From assembly GCA_028280885.1 (NCBI GenBank), contig JANQKY010000021.1, positions 1 to 64,000 of the forward strand: a stretch of 64,000 bases of DNA. Reading direction: 5' to 3'. The stretch is from Tepidamorphus sp. GTDB lineage: Bacteria > Pseudomonadota > Alphaproteobacteria > Rhizobiales > Tepidamorphaceae. This document shows, in pieces, positions 34,337 through 44,036 of the stretch. Position 1 is the first letter of the stretch. Every line of letters starts with the position of its first letter. The notes under the pieces were generated by a model that saw only the letters and a program-made list of their open reading frames with translations, searched no databases and was not told the DNA's origin. The translations under genes and the position numbers were made by a program.

Positions 34337-34467
34337 GCTTACCCTTTGCTTGCAACAGGACCTGCAAAGTGGTTTCTAGCGGGAAATCTCAGGATTGGGT
34401 ACCGGCAGGACCCGCGAAGCGGGCCGGCTCTTACGAAAACCCGAAGCGAACCAGCGCCGTAACCCGC

Positions 34468-35730
34468 ATGGCAATGCATCCCCGGATCAGTGTCGTCATA
34501 CCGACCCGCGAGCGCGCCGACACGCTCGCGCAGACGTTGCGGACCTGCGTCGCGCAGGACTACGACAATCTGGAGATCGTCGTCCACGACAATGCCAGCG
34601 CGCCGGCGACTGCGCAGGCGGTTGAACGTCATGGCGATGAACGCGTGCGCTACTTCCGATCCGACAAACGGCTGTCGATGCGGGCGAACTGGGAGGCCGC
34701 GTTGGAGCGGACCACCGGCGACTATGTCGTCTATATCGGCGATGATGATCTCGTCACGATCGGCGGTATCTCAAGGCTCGCCGGGCTGATCACGTCGACC
34801 GGCGCGGAGGCGATCAAGTGGTCGTCGGTCAACTATATCTGGCCGAACCGCTCGACCACGGGAGCCGGCTTCCTGATCGTCAAGCATCAGAAGCTGTTCG
34901 GCGACTATACGTTCTATGACGGGGCCGACATCCTCGACGCGATGTTCGCCGGCAAGCTGCGCATGTCGCTGAGGACCTTCCACGTCTATCACGGCTGCGT
35001 GTCGCGCGGCATCATCGACAAGGTGCGGGCCCGCACCGGCCAGTATTTCTGCTATCAGATCCCGGACGCTTATACCGCCTTCGCCAATGCCTTCGTCGCC
35101 GGCCGCATCCTGCATGTCCGCCACCCGGTAACGAGCTTCGGCCATTCGGCGAACTCGAATGCCATGTCGTTCTACGAGGACCCGGCGAAGGCGGCGAAGT
35201 CGGGGGAGGGCGGCACGCCCTACGGCCAGTTCATCAGCGAAGTCGAGGCCGACGACACCGCGCCGTACCCCTACAATTCGCATATCCGGTCGATGAGCTA
35301 TCACGGGCTGATCTGCCTGCACATCGCAAACGAGCTGTTCGGGGCGGAGCGCGAGATCAATGTCCAGGCCTGGCTCGACGCCGCGCTCGCCGAGACGGTC
35401 GAGGATCCGCTCTATCTGGCCGAGGCGCACGAGGCGCCGGTGCTGTACGACTACGACCGCATGCTGAAGGAGCGGCTGCCGCCGCCGCCCGCCGATCTGA
35501 CCTCGGCCCATCGCGAGCGGGTCAGCACCTATGGCAACCGCAATACCATCACCAAGCTCGATATCCCGACGCTGATCGACGGCGAGGACAATTCCTTCAC
35601 CGCCGCCAACATCCTGTCGGGTCTGATGGATACCGGCTACCGGGCCGCCCCGCTCGGCGTGCTGTCGCCGGCCCGCCACGCCTGGCACTGGATGAAGCTG
35701 CGCGGCCGCGCCCGGCCGATGATCGGCTGA
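34468..35730 (+). CDS. family 2 glycosyltransferase
   Basis: 420 aa from ATG 34468. The GT-A start ISVVIPTRERADTLAQTL and the acidic motif GDDDLVT mark a GT2 catalytic domain over about the first 230 residues; the C-terminal part is not recognised. It is divergent from rfbF, so it probably transfers the CDP-linked deoxysugar, or a neighbouring residue, onto a surface polysaccharide or lipid. The frame stays open to 34369, but that segment overlaps the promoter region and contains the hairpin CCCGC-GAA-GCGGG. Confidence 0.8.
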   Translation: MAMHPRISVVIPTRERADTLAQTLRTCVAQDYDNLEIVVHDNASAPATAQAVERHGDERVRYFRSDKRLSMRANWEAALERTTGDYVVYIGDDDLVTIGGISRLAGLITSTGAEAIKWSSVNYIWPNRSTTGAGFLIVKHQKLFGDYTFYDGADILDAMFAGKLRMSLRTFHVYHGCVSRGIIDKVRARTGQYFCYQIPDAYTAFANAFVAGRILHVRHPVTSFGHSANSNAMSFYEDPAKAAKSGEGGTPYGQFISEVEADDTAPYPYNSHIRSMSYHGLICLHIANELFGAEREINVQAWLDAALAETVEDPLYLAEAHEAPVLYDYDRMLKERLPPPPADLTSAHRERVSTYGNRNTITKLDIPTLIDGEDNSFTAANILSGLMDTGYRAAPLGVLSPARHAWHWMKLRGRARPMIG

Positions 35731-35748
35731 TCGCCATCCCGGTCACGT

Positions 35749-35820
35749 CCACTGCTGTCCGGTTCAGCGGGGACGGGCTTTGGTTTTCAGCCTGGCCACG
35801 CACTCAGGCGTCATTCCCGC
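35749..35820 (+). repeat. repeat module M, copy 2
   Basis: Begins CCACTGCTGTCCGGTTCAGC and matches 30013-30087 in the same orientation. The two copies bracket the block that holds the epimerase, methyltransferase, rfbG, rfbF and GT2 genes. Confidence 0.8.
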
Positions 35821-36031
35821 GCAGGCGAGAATCCAGTAACCTCATGCGTTTGCTTATGTTTTCTGCCGTGCTCCAGATACTATCACAGGGGTGCTAGATC
35901 CCCGATCAAGTCGGCGGGGACGACCGAGGAGGGCTGGGCACACCCCTCCCTCGTCATCCCGGAATTCCCGATAGCGACTATCCGGGATCAGAGAGCTGAC
36001 ACGATGAACGGCCGTGCCACGCGCCCTGGCA

Positions 36032-36052
36032 ATTAAACCGGACAGTAGCGGG
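36032..36052 (-). repeat. inverted end of repeat module M, copy 2
   Basis: ATTAAACCGGACAGTAGCGG matches 30587-30606 in its first 14 bases and is roughly the inverse of the start of copy 2 at 35749, bracketing about 300 bp. Confidence 0.6.
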
Positions 36053-36354
36053 ACAAGCCCGGCAATGACACCGTGGTGGGGCATCTGGGTGGGGGACGGC
36101 AGGCACAAACCCCTCGATCGTCATCCCGGAAATCGCGATAGCGATTATCCGGGGAACCGAGGCGGTGCGGAGTCCCACCGGCGCCGACACGGGCTCTCCG
36201 ATCCCGGCTCGGCTTGTCAGCCGTCCGGGATGACGAGGGAAAGGGGGTAGTCCATACGCTCACCCCTGCCATTGCCCGACCAAGGCCGGGATGACGTCCG
36301 AGGGGCGCACTCTTTCCTCGATTGTCATGCCCGGACAAGCCCGGCAATAGTGGG

Positions 36355-37410
36355 TCACGTCGCGACCTCCGCCAGCAGGTCGTCGAAGGCGGCGGTGACG
36401 ATGCGGATATCGTAGAGCGTCCGCGCCCGCTGCCGGCCGGCCGTTTGCAGGTTCTTGCGTTTGTCGGGATCGTCGATCAGCCCGCCGATCGCATCGGCAA
36501 ACGCGGACGGCTCGACCGAATCGGTGGTGATCGCGGCCGTGCCCGTCACTTCGCCAAGCCCGCCCCGCCCCGAGGTGATAACGGCGGTGCCCGACGTCAT
36601 CGCCTCCAGCGCCGTGCGGCCGAAGGGCTCGGCCCAGACGCTGGGAACGACGGCGATCTCCGCACGCGCGAACAGGTCCATGACGCGCGCGTGCGGCAGG
36701 TCGACCGCGATCTCGGCGCGGGTTCCAAGATCGGCGAGGTGCCGGCGCACCGTCTCGATCATGCCGGCCGCCGCCTTGCCGCCGCCCAGCGCCAGCACCG
36801 CGCGCCAGCCCGGCCGCGTCCGCAACGCCGCGGCGGCCGCGATCGCGAACTGCTCGACCCCCTTCTCCGGCACCGCCCGCCCGGCGAACAGCACGACCGG
36901 CTCCTTGCGGTCCGCCGGCCGGTACAGCTGGGTATCGATGCCGTTATAGACGATCGCCGACGGTGCCCGGCCCGTATAGCTTGCGCGCGAGGCCTCCGAC
37001 ACGAAGGCGACGCCGGCTAACTCGCGGAAGGCGCGGTCGCGCCACAGCCGGTGCGCGAACGAGCGCGGCGGCAGCGGATTGTGGCGCTGCAGGACGACGG
37101 GGATATCGGGAAAACCCGCCGCGACGCGGGCGGCTGCCGGCGGATACTGATGCACCAGGATGACGTCGGGCTTCGCCCGTTCGATGGCTGAGCGGACGGC
37201 TGCGAAACTGAACGGACCGAACTTGCGCTTGATGTCGACGATGCCGAGGAACGGCACATCCCGAAAGGGCTGTGGCACGGCGCCGCCGATCACGGTGATG
37301 CCGCCTCGAAAGCGCGAATGCAGCACGAAATCGCGGGCGCACAGGTCGATCGATGTCGCCCGGTCCGGCGCGTAATGCATGTTGCGGGGCAGGACGACGG
37401 CAAGACGCAT
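36355..37410 (-). CDS. family 4 glycosyltransferase
   Basis: 351 aa from ATG 37410. GT-B fold with a typical C-terminal donor-binding domain: LFAGRAVPEKGVEQF, then VVPSVWAEPFGRTALEAMTSGTAVI with the EX7E-type glutamates. It likely adds a sugar to the same surface glycan as the neighbouring genes. Last gene of a three-gene operon (SDR, CmcI-like, GT4). The longer frame to 37638 overlaps the preceding gene and is not protein-like. Confidence 0.85.
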   Translation of the reverse strand: MRLAVVLPRNMHYAPDRATSIDLCARDFVLHSRFRGGITVIGGAVPQPFRDVPFLGIVDIKRKFGPFSFAAVRSAIERAKPDVILVHQYPPAAARVAAGFPDIPVVLQRHNPLPPRSFAHRLWRDRAFRELAGVAFVSEASRASYTGRAPSAIVYNGIDTQLYRPADRKEPVVLFAGRAVPEKGVEQFAIAAAAALRTRPGWRAVLALGGGKAAAGMIETVRRHLADLGTRAEIAVDLPHARVMDLFARAEIAVVPSVWAEPFGRTALEAMTSGTAVITSGRGGLGEVTGTAAITTDSVEPSAFADAIGGLIDDPDKRKNLQTAGRQRARTLYDIRIVTAAFDDLLAEVAT

Positions 37411-37471
37411 CGCGGTATCGCCTTTATTGCCCGTCTTATCTGCAGGCTTGTCTTCGGGCGCGTCGCGCCCC

Positions 37472-38230
37472 TCAGCGGACCCGCTTGATCCAGGCATCGG
37501 GCCAGTGGGTGACCGGATCGAGCAGCGTGCTTTCGTTGAACGCCCAGGCGGGCTGTTCGATGACGTAGGTGGGGTCGCCGGAGACGAAGTCGATCGCCGC
37601 CTGCGCCGGGTTCTCGTCGCCCCAGTGCGGCTGGCCACGCGGCACGTCGGTCAGGTTGCGCATCACGCCATCGGTCGAGACGATATAGGAGCCGGGCGTC
37701 ACCAGCGGCGCGTAAGCTTCCAGTTCGGCGGTGACATGGGCGTAGCTGTGGTCGGAATCGAGCACCACCATCACCGTTTCGCCCGGCCGTATCTCGGCTT
37801 TGACCTTCTCGACGATCGCCGGATCGGTCGACGAGCCCTCGACCATCGTGATCAGGTCGATCAGCGGGTGTTTTTCAAGCCGCGCCCGGTTGTGCGCCCG
37901 GATGTCGACATCGATGCCGATCACCCGGCCCTTGCCGAGCATCTTGCACAGCGAGGCGGAGAAGACCAGCGAGCCGCCATGGGCAATCCCGGTCTCGATG
38001 ATGACGTCGGGCTTCAGCGCGCAGACGACTTCCTGATAGCGGATCATGTCCTCGGGCAGCTGGATGATCGGAATGCCGAACCAGGTGAAGGTATAGACGT
38101 GCTTCTGGTTCCAGCCGGCCTTGACCCACAGGTCGCTTAAAAGCTTGAAGCCCTGGTCGCTCCACAGATCGACGGGGAACGACCCGTCGACGACGATCTC
38201 GCCCTTGTCGGTATCGATTTCGAGTTTCAT
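37472..38230 (-). CDS. CmcI/cephalosporin-hydroxylase family SAM-dependent methyltransferase-like protein
   Basis: 252 aa from ATG 38230, overlapping the SDR stop by ATGA. CmcI family features are FGIPIIQLPEDMIRYQEV, IETGIAHGGSLVFSASL (SAM-binding glycine loop), VIGIDVDIRAHN and VLDSDHSYAHV. Despite the historic name, members near polysaccharide genes are usually sugar O-methyltransferases. Probably methylates a sugar of the surface glycan, perhaps capping it. Confidence 0.8.
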   Translation of the reverse strand: MKLEIDTDKGEIVVDGSFPVDLWSDQGFKLLSDLWVKAGWNQKHVYTFTWFGIPIIQLPEDMIRYQEVVCALKPDVIIETGIAHGGSLVFSASLCKMLGKGRVIGIDVDIRAHNRARLEKHPLIDLITMVEGSSTDPAIVEKVKAEIRPGETVMVVLDSDHSYAHVTAELEAYAPLVTPGSYIVSTDGVMRNLTDVPRGQPHWGDENPAQAAIDFVSGDPTYVIEQPAWAFNESTLLDPVTHWPDAWIKRVR

Positions 38231-39162
38231 CGTTGCTCCGCTTCTGCGTTCAGTTTGTCGCGCCACCAGTCGAGCGCCTCGCTCAGGCCCTGCTCAAGCG
38301 GCCGGATCGCCGTGAACCCGACCTCGCCGCGCAACCGGTCGGTGCGGGCGACGAGCCGTTCGGGTTCGTCGCGATCGGCAAGGGCGCCGACCCGGATGAG
38401 GTCCGGCGTGCCGGCGAGGCTCCCAAGCGTCTCGGCGACCGCGCGCACCGAACTCGCCTCGCCCGAGGCGATATTTATTGGTCCTTCGACGCGAGACAAG
38501 GCCAGCGCGGCAACCGCTGCGCCGGCATCGCGGGCGTCCATGAAGTCGCGCGGCCGCTCGCCGGTGCCGATCGGCGCCGGTTCGCCCTGGATCAGCCGGC
38601 CCGCCACCTGCGGCACCAGCCGGCTCGGCGTCTCCTCGGGTCCGTAGAGCAGGAACAGCCGGCCCCAGGCCCAGGACAGGCTTTCCTGGCGGGCGAAGCC
38701 CTCGATCACCCGGCGGGCGGCGTCCTTGGCGATCCCGTAGAGCGTCGTCGGGTCGAGCGGCGTGTCCCGCTCGCTGCAATCCTCCGTCGTCTGCCAGGCA
38801 TATTCGAAGCAGGTGCCGAGCCCGACGAACCGGGTCATGCCCGACTGCTGCGCCTGATGCACCATGTCGAGCGTCGCCGCCACCCAGTCGAGATTGGCCG
38901 GCGCGGTCCAGAACCGCCCGTGCTCGGTGCCCCAGGCGAAATGGACGATCGTGTCGGGCTGGATCTCGTTGATCAGCCCGTGCCGCGCCCCGGCATCGAG
39001 CAGGTCGGCGCGGTGCCAGCGCACCGGTGCTGCGCCGATCGACCCTGGCGGCACCGCCTCCCGGCCGACCGCATGGACCTCGGCACCGGCCTCGATCAGA
39101 GCTTTGAGCGTGTGGCGGCCCACGAAGCCGCTTGCACCGGTGAGGAGAATGCGCGTTGCCAT
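38227..39162 (-). CDS. NAD(P)-dependent epimerase/dehydratase, likely 4-ketosugar reductase
   Basis: 311-aa extended SDR. TGASGFVG (8-15) is the NAD(P) loop, and the catalytic YxxxK is in TTLYGIAKDAARR; RPRDFMDARDAG is the typical C-terminal segment. Similar enzymes act as the 4-ketoreductase that ends CDP- or dTDP-deoxysugar pathways. The neighbouring rfbF/rfbG/methyltransferase/epimerase operon lacks such a reductase, so this gene could complete it. First gene of its operon. Confidence 0.78.
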   Translation of the reverse strand: MATRILLTGASGFVGRHTLKALIEAGAEVHAVGREAVPPGSIGAAPVRWHRADLLDAGARHGLINEIQPDTIVHFAWGTEHGRFWTAPANLDWVAATLDMVHQAQQSGMTRFVGLGTCFEYAWQTTEDCSERDTPLDPTTLYGIAKDAARRVIEGFARQESLSWAWGRLFLLYGPEETPSRLVPQVAGRLIQGEPAPIGTGERPRDFMDARDAGAAVAALALSRVEGPINIASGEASSVRAVAETLGSLAGTPDLIRVGALADRDEPERLVARTDRLRGEVGFTAIRPLEQGLSEALDWWRDKLNAEAEQR

Positions 39163-39443
39163 GGATCGTGCTGTTTTTGGACGGACGGTCTTTGACCGGA
39201 CCGTTTTGGGCCAGAGCCGCGACTTTTAGCCGCCGGGCCCGGCTGGCGCAATGATCCATCCTTGCGGAACCGGGATCGCGGCGCCATCTGCGGATCGGGC
39301 GCTTGCGACGCGGCACCTTTGACCTGCCTCATGTTCTGCGGGTGCGGTGGCGACATACTGCCGGCGCTATCGCCGGGTCCCGTCCACAGTTTGAGTACCG
39401 TCGATACGAAAAATCGTTTTCAAGCCGAGCGGAGCCGCCGGAG

Positions 39444-40151
39444 ATGCCGCAACCGGTATTCATCGTCGAAGCGCTGACCAAGGTCTACCGGACCGGGGAT
39501 GTCGAGGTGCATGCCCTGCGCGGCGTCGACCTTGAGATCGACGCGGGCGAGTTCCTGGTCCTGCTCGGGCCGTCGGGGAGCGGCAAATCGACGCTTCTGA
39601 ACATTCTCGGCGGGCTCGATCATGCGACAGCGGGCCGCGTCCTGTTTCGCGATGCCGAACTCACCGCCTTCAGCGAGCGGCAACTGACGCTTTATCGCCG
39701 CGAGCATGTCGGCTTCGTCTTCCAGTTCTACAATCTCGTGCCGAGCCTGACCGCGCGCGAGAACGTGTCGCTGGTCACCGAGATCGCGACCGACCCGATG
39801 CGGCCGGAGGAGGCGCTGGAGCGGGTCGGGCTCGGCGCCCGGCTCGACCATTTCCCCGCGCAGCTTTCCGGCGGCGAGCAGCAGCGGGTGGCGATCGCCC
39901 GGGCGATCGCCAAGCGGCCGAAGGTGCTGTTCTGCGACGAGCCGACCGGTGCGCTCGATTCCAAGACCGGCGTGCGCGTTCTGGAGGCACTCGTCAAGGT
40001 CAACCAGGATCTCGGCACGACGACGGCGGTCATCACCCACAACGTGGCGATCGGCCAGATCGCCGACCGGGTCGTCTATTTCGCCGACGGCCAGGTCGCG
40101 CGCGTTGAGGAAAACGCGACGCGGCAGGTCGCCGCGGCGATTTCGTGGTGA
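39444..40151 (+). CDS. ABC transporter ATPase, MacB/LolD type
   Basis: 235 aa from ATG 39444. Walker [10 protein letters not shown] (42-50), [12 protein letters not shown]-loop, signature [14 protein letters not shown], Walker [12 protein letters not shown] and switch His in ITHN are all canonical. The phrase [12 protein letters not shown] is typical of ATPases that drive FtsX-like permeases. It overlaps the permease gene and is followed by a HlyD adaptor, forming an export or lipid-remodelling system. Confidence 0.88.
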   Translation: MPQPVFIVEALTKVYRTGDVEVHALRGVDLEIDAGEFLVLLGPSGSGKSTLLNILGGLDHATAGRVLFRDAELTAFSERQLTLYRREHVGFVFQFYNLVPSLTARENVSLVTEIATDPMRPEEALERVGLGARLDHFPAQLSGGEQQRVAIARAIAKRPKVLFCDEPTGALDSKTGVRVLEALVKVNQDLGTTTAVITHNVAIGQIADRVVYFADGQVARVEENATRQVAAAISW

Positions 40152-42514
40152 GCGCGATGTCGGCGCTCGATCGCAAATTGCTGCGCGACCTGTGGCGGCT
40201 TCGCACCCAGGTTCTGGCGATCGCCATGGTGATGGCCGCGGGCGTCGCCACCCTGGTGCTGGCGATCGGCGCCTATCGCTCGCTCGACGAGACCCGCGAG
40301 ACCTATTACGAGCGCTATCGCTTCGCCGACGTCTTCGCCCAGGCGACCCGGGCGCCGGACTGGCTGGCCGCCGAGATCGCCGAGATCCCCGGCGTCGCCG
40401 CCGTCGAGACGCGGATCGTCAAGACCGCCATCATGGATGTCGCGGCGATGCCCGAACCGGCGACCGCGATGCTCGTCTCGATGCCGGCGATCGGCGAGCA
40501 GGTGCTCAACCGCCTCTACATGCGCCAGGGCCGCACGCCGGATCCCGAGCGCGCCGACGAGGTCGTCGTCAACGAGGCCTTCGCCAAGGCGCACGGTTTC
40601 GTGCCGGGCGATACGTTCCACGCCATCATCGACGGGCGCAAGCGCGAACTGGTGATCGTCGGCACCGCCCTGTCGCCGGAATTCATCTATGCGCTCGGCC
40701 CCTGGGACATGATGCCGGACGACCGCCGCTTCGCGGTCGGCTGGATAGCGCGCAAGGCGATGGAATCCGCCTTCGACCTCGACGGCGCCTTTTCCGACGT
40801 GTCGGTCAAGCTGCTGCCGGGCGCCTCGGAGGCGGCCGTCATCGAGCGGATCGATACGCTTCTGGAGCGCTATGGCGGGCGCGGTGCCTTCGGGCGCAAG
40901 GACAAGCAGAGCCATGCCTTCCTCGATGCCGAGCTCAACCAGCTCGCCGCGATGGCCCGCGTGCTGCCGCCGATCTTCCTGTTCGTCGCAGCCTTCCTGA
41001 TCAACATCACGCTGACCCGGCTGGTCGCGCTCGAACGCGAGCAGATTGGCCTGATGAAGGCGCTCGGCTATCGCTCGAGCGCGATCGGCGCCCACTATCT
41101 GAAATTCGTCGCCGCGATCGCGGTGATCGGCGTGGTGATCGGTGGCATCGCCGGCACCTGGCTCGGCTTCGGCCTGACCAGGCTCTATGGCGGCTTCTTC
41201 CACTTCCCCTTCCTGGTCTTCCAGTGGGGCGCGGATATCTACGCGATCGCCGTCGTCGTCACCGTCGGCGCGGCGATGCTGGGAGGATTGCGGGCGGTCT
41301 GGTCGGTCGTGCGGCTGCCGCCGGCGGTCGCGATGCATGCAGCCGCCCCCGTGCGCTATCACAAGCTCTTCGCCGGGGGATGGCTCGGCGGCCTGTCGCA
41401 GACCTCGGTGATGATCGGCCGGCACATCCTGCGCTATCCTGTGCGGGCGGGCCTGACGATGCTCGGCGTCGCGCTGTCGGGCGCGATCCTCGTCGCCTCG
41501 CTGTTCGCCTTCGACTCAATCGAATTCGTGACCGATTTCACCTACTACCGCGCCGATCGCCAGGACGCGACGCTGGAATTCACCGATGCCCAGCCGGCCC
41601 GCATCCTGAACGAGGTGAGACGCCTGCCGGGCGTGTTGTCGGCCGAACCGATGCGGGCCGTCGCGATCAAGGTCCGGCACGGCCATCTCGAACGGCGGGT
41701 GGCGGTGGTCGGCAAGCCGCGTGGGCCCGACCTGAGCCGTGTCCTCGATACTCAATTCGTCCCCGTCGCCATGCCCGAGACCGGCTTCGCCCCGTCTGAG
41801 GCGCTCGCGGATATCCTCGGCGTGCGCGTCGGCGACATCGTCCAGGTCGAGACGCTGGAGGGCCGCAAGCGCATCGTCGACATGCCGGTCACCGCGATCA
41901 TCCAGAGCTATCTGGGGCTGCTCGCCTTCATGGATATCGACGCGCTCAACCGGCTGATGCGCGACGCGCCGATGGTGACCGGCGTCAACCTGGCGATGGA
42001 CGCGGGCCGGGCGAACGACCTGTTCGCCGCCGTCAAGGACATGCCGGCGGTCGGCTCGGTCGCGCTGCAGAAGAAGTCGCTTGAGAAGTTCAAGGAAACG
42101 CTGGCCGAGAACCTCGCCATCATGGTCTCGGTCTATACCGGCCTTGCGGTCGTGATCGCCTTCGGCGTCGTCTACAACGCCGCCCGCATTCAGCTGTCCG
42201 AGCGCGGTCGCGAGCTGGCCAGCCTGCGCGTGCTCGGCTTCACCCGCGCGGAAGTCTCCTGGATCCTGCTCGGCGAGCTGGCGCTCCTGACCATCCTGGC
42301 TCTGCCGCTCGGCTGGTTCCTCGGCTACTGGGTCGCCTGGATTGCCGCGCAGGGCCTGCAGAGCGAGCTCTACCGGGTGCCGCTGATCGTCAGCCGCCAG
42401 ACCTATGCGACATCCAGCCTGATCGTGCTGGGCGCGGCGATCGTGTCGGCCCTGCTGGTCAAGCGCCGCATCGACCGGCTCGACCTGATCGATGTTCTGA
42501 AAACCCGCGAATAG
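40148..42514 (+). CDS. FtsX-like ABC permease
   Basis: About 788 aa. A first membrane segment near residues 20-40 is followed by a periplasmic domain, three segments at about 280-390, another membrane segment and periplasmic domain, then three segments near the C-terminus: a duplicated FtsX arrangement. Start is GTG 40148, overlapping the ATPase stop as GTGA; ATG 40157 is the alternative. Works with the ATPase and adaptor, resembling DevBCA-type exporters that move lipids or hydrophobic molecules. Substrate unknown. Confidence 0.85.
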   Translation: MSAMSALDRKLLRDLWRLRTQVLAIAMVMAAGVATLVLAIGAYRSLDETRETYYERYRFADVFAQATRAPDWLAAEIAEIPGVAAVETRIVKTAIMDVAAMPEPATAMLVSMPAIGEQVLNRLYMRQGRTPDPERADEVVVNEAFAKAHGFVPGDTFHAIIDGRKRELVIVGTALSPEFIYALGPWDMMPDDRRFAVGWIARKAMESAFDLDGAFSDVSVKLLPGASEAAVIERIDTLLERYGGRGAFGRKDKQSHAFLDAELNQLAAMARVLPPIFLFVAAFLINITLTRLVALEREQIGLMKALGYRSSAIGAHYLKFVAAIAVIGVVIGGIAGTWLGFGLTRLYGGFFHFPFLVFQWGADIYAIAVVVTVGAAMLGGLRAVWSVVRLPPAVAMHAAAPVRYHKLFAGGWLGGLSQTSVMIGRHILRYPVRAGLTMLGVALSGAILVASLFAFDSIEFVTDFTYYRADRQDATLEFTDAQPARILNEVRRLPGVLSAEPMRAVAIKVRHGHLERRVAVVGKPRGPDLSRVLDTQFVPVAMPETGFAPSEALADILGVRVGDIVQVETLEGRKRIVDMPVTAIIQSYLGLLAFMDIDALNRLMRDAPMVTGVNLAMDAGRANDLFAAVKDMPAVGSVALQKKSLEKFKETLAENLAIMVSVYTGLAVVIAFGVVYNAARIQLSERGRELASLRVLGFTRAEVSWILLGELALLTILALPLGWFLGYWVAWIAAQGLQSELYRVPLIVSRQTYATSSLIVLGAAIVSALLVKRRIDRLDLIDVLKTRE

Positions 42515-42537
42515 GCCCGTTTCGAGAGGATTGCCCG

Positions 42538-43758
42538 ATGGCCGCCACATGGATTCGCCCGCTTCTGCTGACCGCCGCCGGCCTTAGCGCCGCCGCTGCC
42601 CTGACCTGGGCGTTCTGGCCGCAGCCGGTCCCCGTCGATATCGCCGTGATCGAGCCGGGAACGCTTGAAGTGACGGTCGACGAGGAGGGCATGACCCGCA
42701 TCCAGGATATCTATGCGGTGTCGGCCCCGATCGCCGGCACCGTCCTGCGCTCGCCGCTGGAGGTCGGCGATCAGGTCGTCGCCGGCGAAACGCTGGTCGC
42801 GATCATCCAGCCTGTCGCGCCGGCCTTCCTGGACGCGCGGGCGCGGCGCACGGGAGAGGCGACGGCGCTTGCGGCCGAGGCCGCCGTCGCGCTCGCCCAG
42901 GCGCAGGTCGCCGAGGCACGCGCTCAGCTTGCCTATTCGGAAAGCCAGTTGACCCGGGCCGAAAACCTCGCCGACCGCGGCATCGTCTCCGAGCGCGCCC
43001 ATGAGCAGGCGGTGATGGAGGTCGATACGGCGATGGCCAAGCTGTCGAGCGCGGAGGCGACGCTCGACGTGCGCCGGCGCGAGTTGGACTCCGCCCGCGC
43101 CGCGCTGATCGGGCCGGAGATGGAGGACCCGCGCGTCGCCGGCGAGAGCTGCTGCGTCTCGGTGACCGCGCCGGAGACCGGCGAGGTCCTCAAGATCGTC
43201 ACCGAGAGCGAGGGGGTCGTCCTGCCCGGCACGCCGCTTGTGGAGATCGGCGATCCGCGCGACCTGGAAATCGAGGTCGATCTGCTGTCGTCGGATGCCG
43301 TGCGCGTGCCGGATCAGGCCGAGGCGCGGATCACCGGCTGGGGCGGCGAACCGCTCGGCGCCACCGTCCGGCGCGTCGAGGCGGCCGGCTTCACCAAGGT
43401 CTCGGCGCTCGGCATCGAGGAGCAGCGGGTCAAGGCGATCCTGGATATCGACGCGCCGCCGGATGTCTGGACGGCGCTCGGCCACGGCTACCGGGTGATC
43501 GTCCACATCATCACCGCCCGCGAGGAGGCGCTGCTGGTGCCGCTCGGCGCCCTGTTCCGGCGCGGCGAGGACTGGGCGGTCTTCGTCGTCGGGCCGGGCG
43601 AGCGGGTTCAGCGCCGCGTCGTCGAGATCGGTGCGCGCAACATCCGCGACGCCGCCGTCCTGAGTGGACTTCAGGCGGGCGACCGGGTCGTCCTGCACCC
43701 AAGCGATCGGGTCCTGGAGGGCGTGAAAATCGAAATCCGGCAGTCGGAAGACCTGTAG
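42538..43758 (+). CDS. HlyD-family periplasmic adaptor of the FtsX-type exporter
   Basis: 406 aa. One N-terminal membrane anchor, a lipoyl half (VSAPIAGTVLRSPLEVGD), an alpha-helical hairpin (about 100-190), the second lipoyl half and a C-terminal barrel. A pair of adjacent Cys (GESCCVS) lies just after the hairpin, which is unusual for the family. It is 23 bp after the permease stop. No outer-membrane channel gene adjoins, so either a genome-encoded TolC is shared or export ends in the periplasm. Confidence 0.85.
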   Translation: MAATWIRPLLLTAAGLSAAAALTWAFWPQPVPVDIAVIEPGTLEVTVDEEGMTRIQDIYAVSAPIAGTVLRSPLEVGDQVVAGETLVAIIQPVAPAFLDARARRTGEATALAAEAAVALAQAQVAEARAQLAYSESQLTRAENLADRGIVSERAHEQAVMEVDTAMAKLSSAEATLDVRRRELDSARAALIGPEMEDPRVAGESCCVSVTAPETGEVLKIVTESEGVVLPGTPLVEIGDPRDLEIEVDLLSSDAVRVPDQAEARITGWGGEPLGATVRRVEAAGFTKVSALGIEEQRVKAILDIDAPPDVWTALGHGYRVIVHIITAREEALLVPLGALFRRGEDWAVFVVGPGERVQRRVVEIGARNIRDAAVLSGLQAGDRVVLHPSDRVLEGVKIEIRQSEDL

Positions 43759-44036
43759 TTTCGCGGGTGGCCGCACCGAATTCCCCGAAATCTTGCCATT
43801 CCGGTCACAAAATCGTCCCGACCTTGAGAGACTCGTAACACCTGTTAACGGCTGCCGGTCGCGGGAAGGCGGTGTCGGATCCGGGGATGCGAGGGAGATC
43901 CGGATCGGGCGTTTCCAGCATGCGTGCCTACATGCGCGCATGCTCCCGTCCGCGGTCAAATCGAGACCAATGTGGCAGCAGGCGCCGGTTCCAGGCGGAC
44001 CGGCCTCTGCGGGGGCGTCACAGGGAGTGGTGCGGG

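Larger units (their letters stand above)
35731..36354. repeat. 624-bp gene-free region of dispersed repeats
   Basis: Contains module M copy 2 (35749-35820), three family B palindromes (35952-35990, 36119-36158, 36196-36235), an inverted module end (36032-36052) fused to a partial family A palindrome (36049-36068), and another partial family A copy (36325-36350). No gene. Confidence 0.75.

Noticed and set aside
30622..35730. Prophage or integrative element with integrase
   Set aside because: Repeats bracket the block, but there is no integrase, transposase, tRNA attachment site or phage gene.
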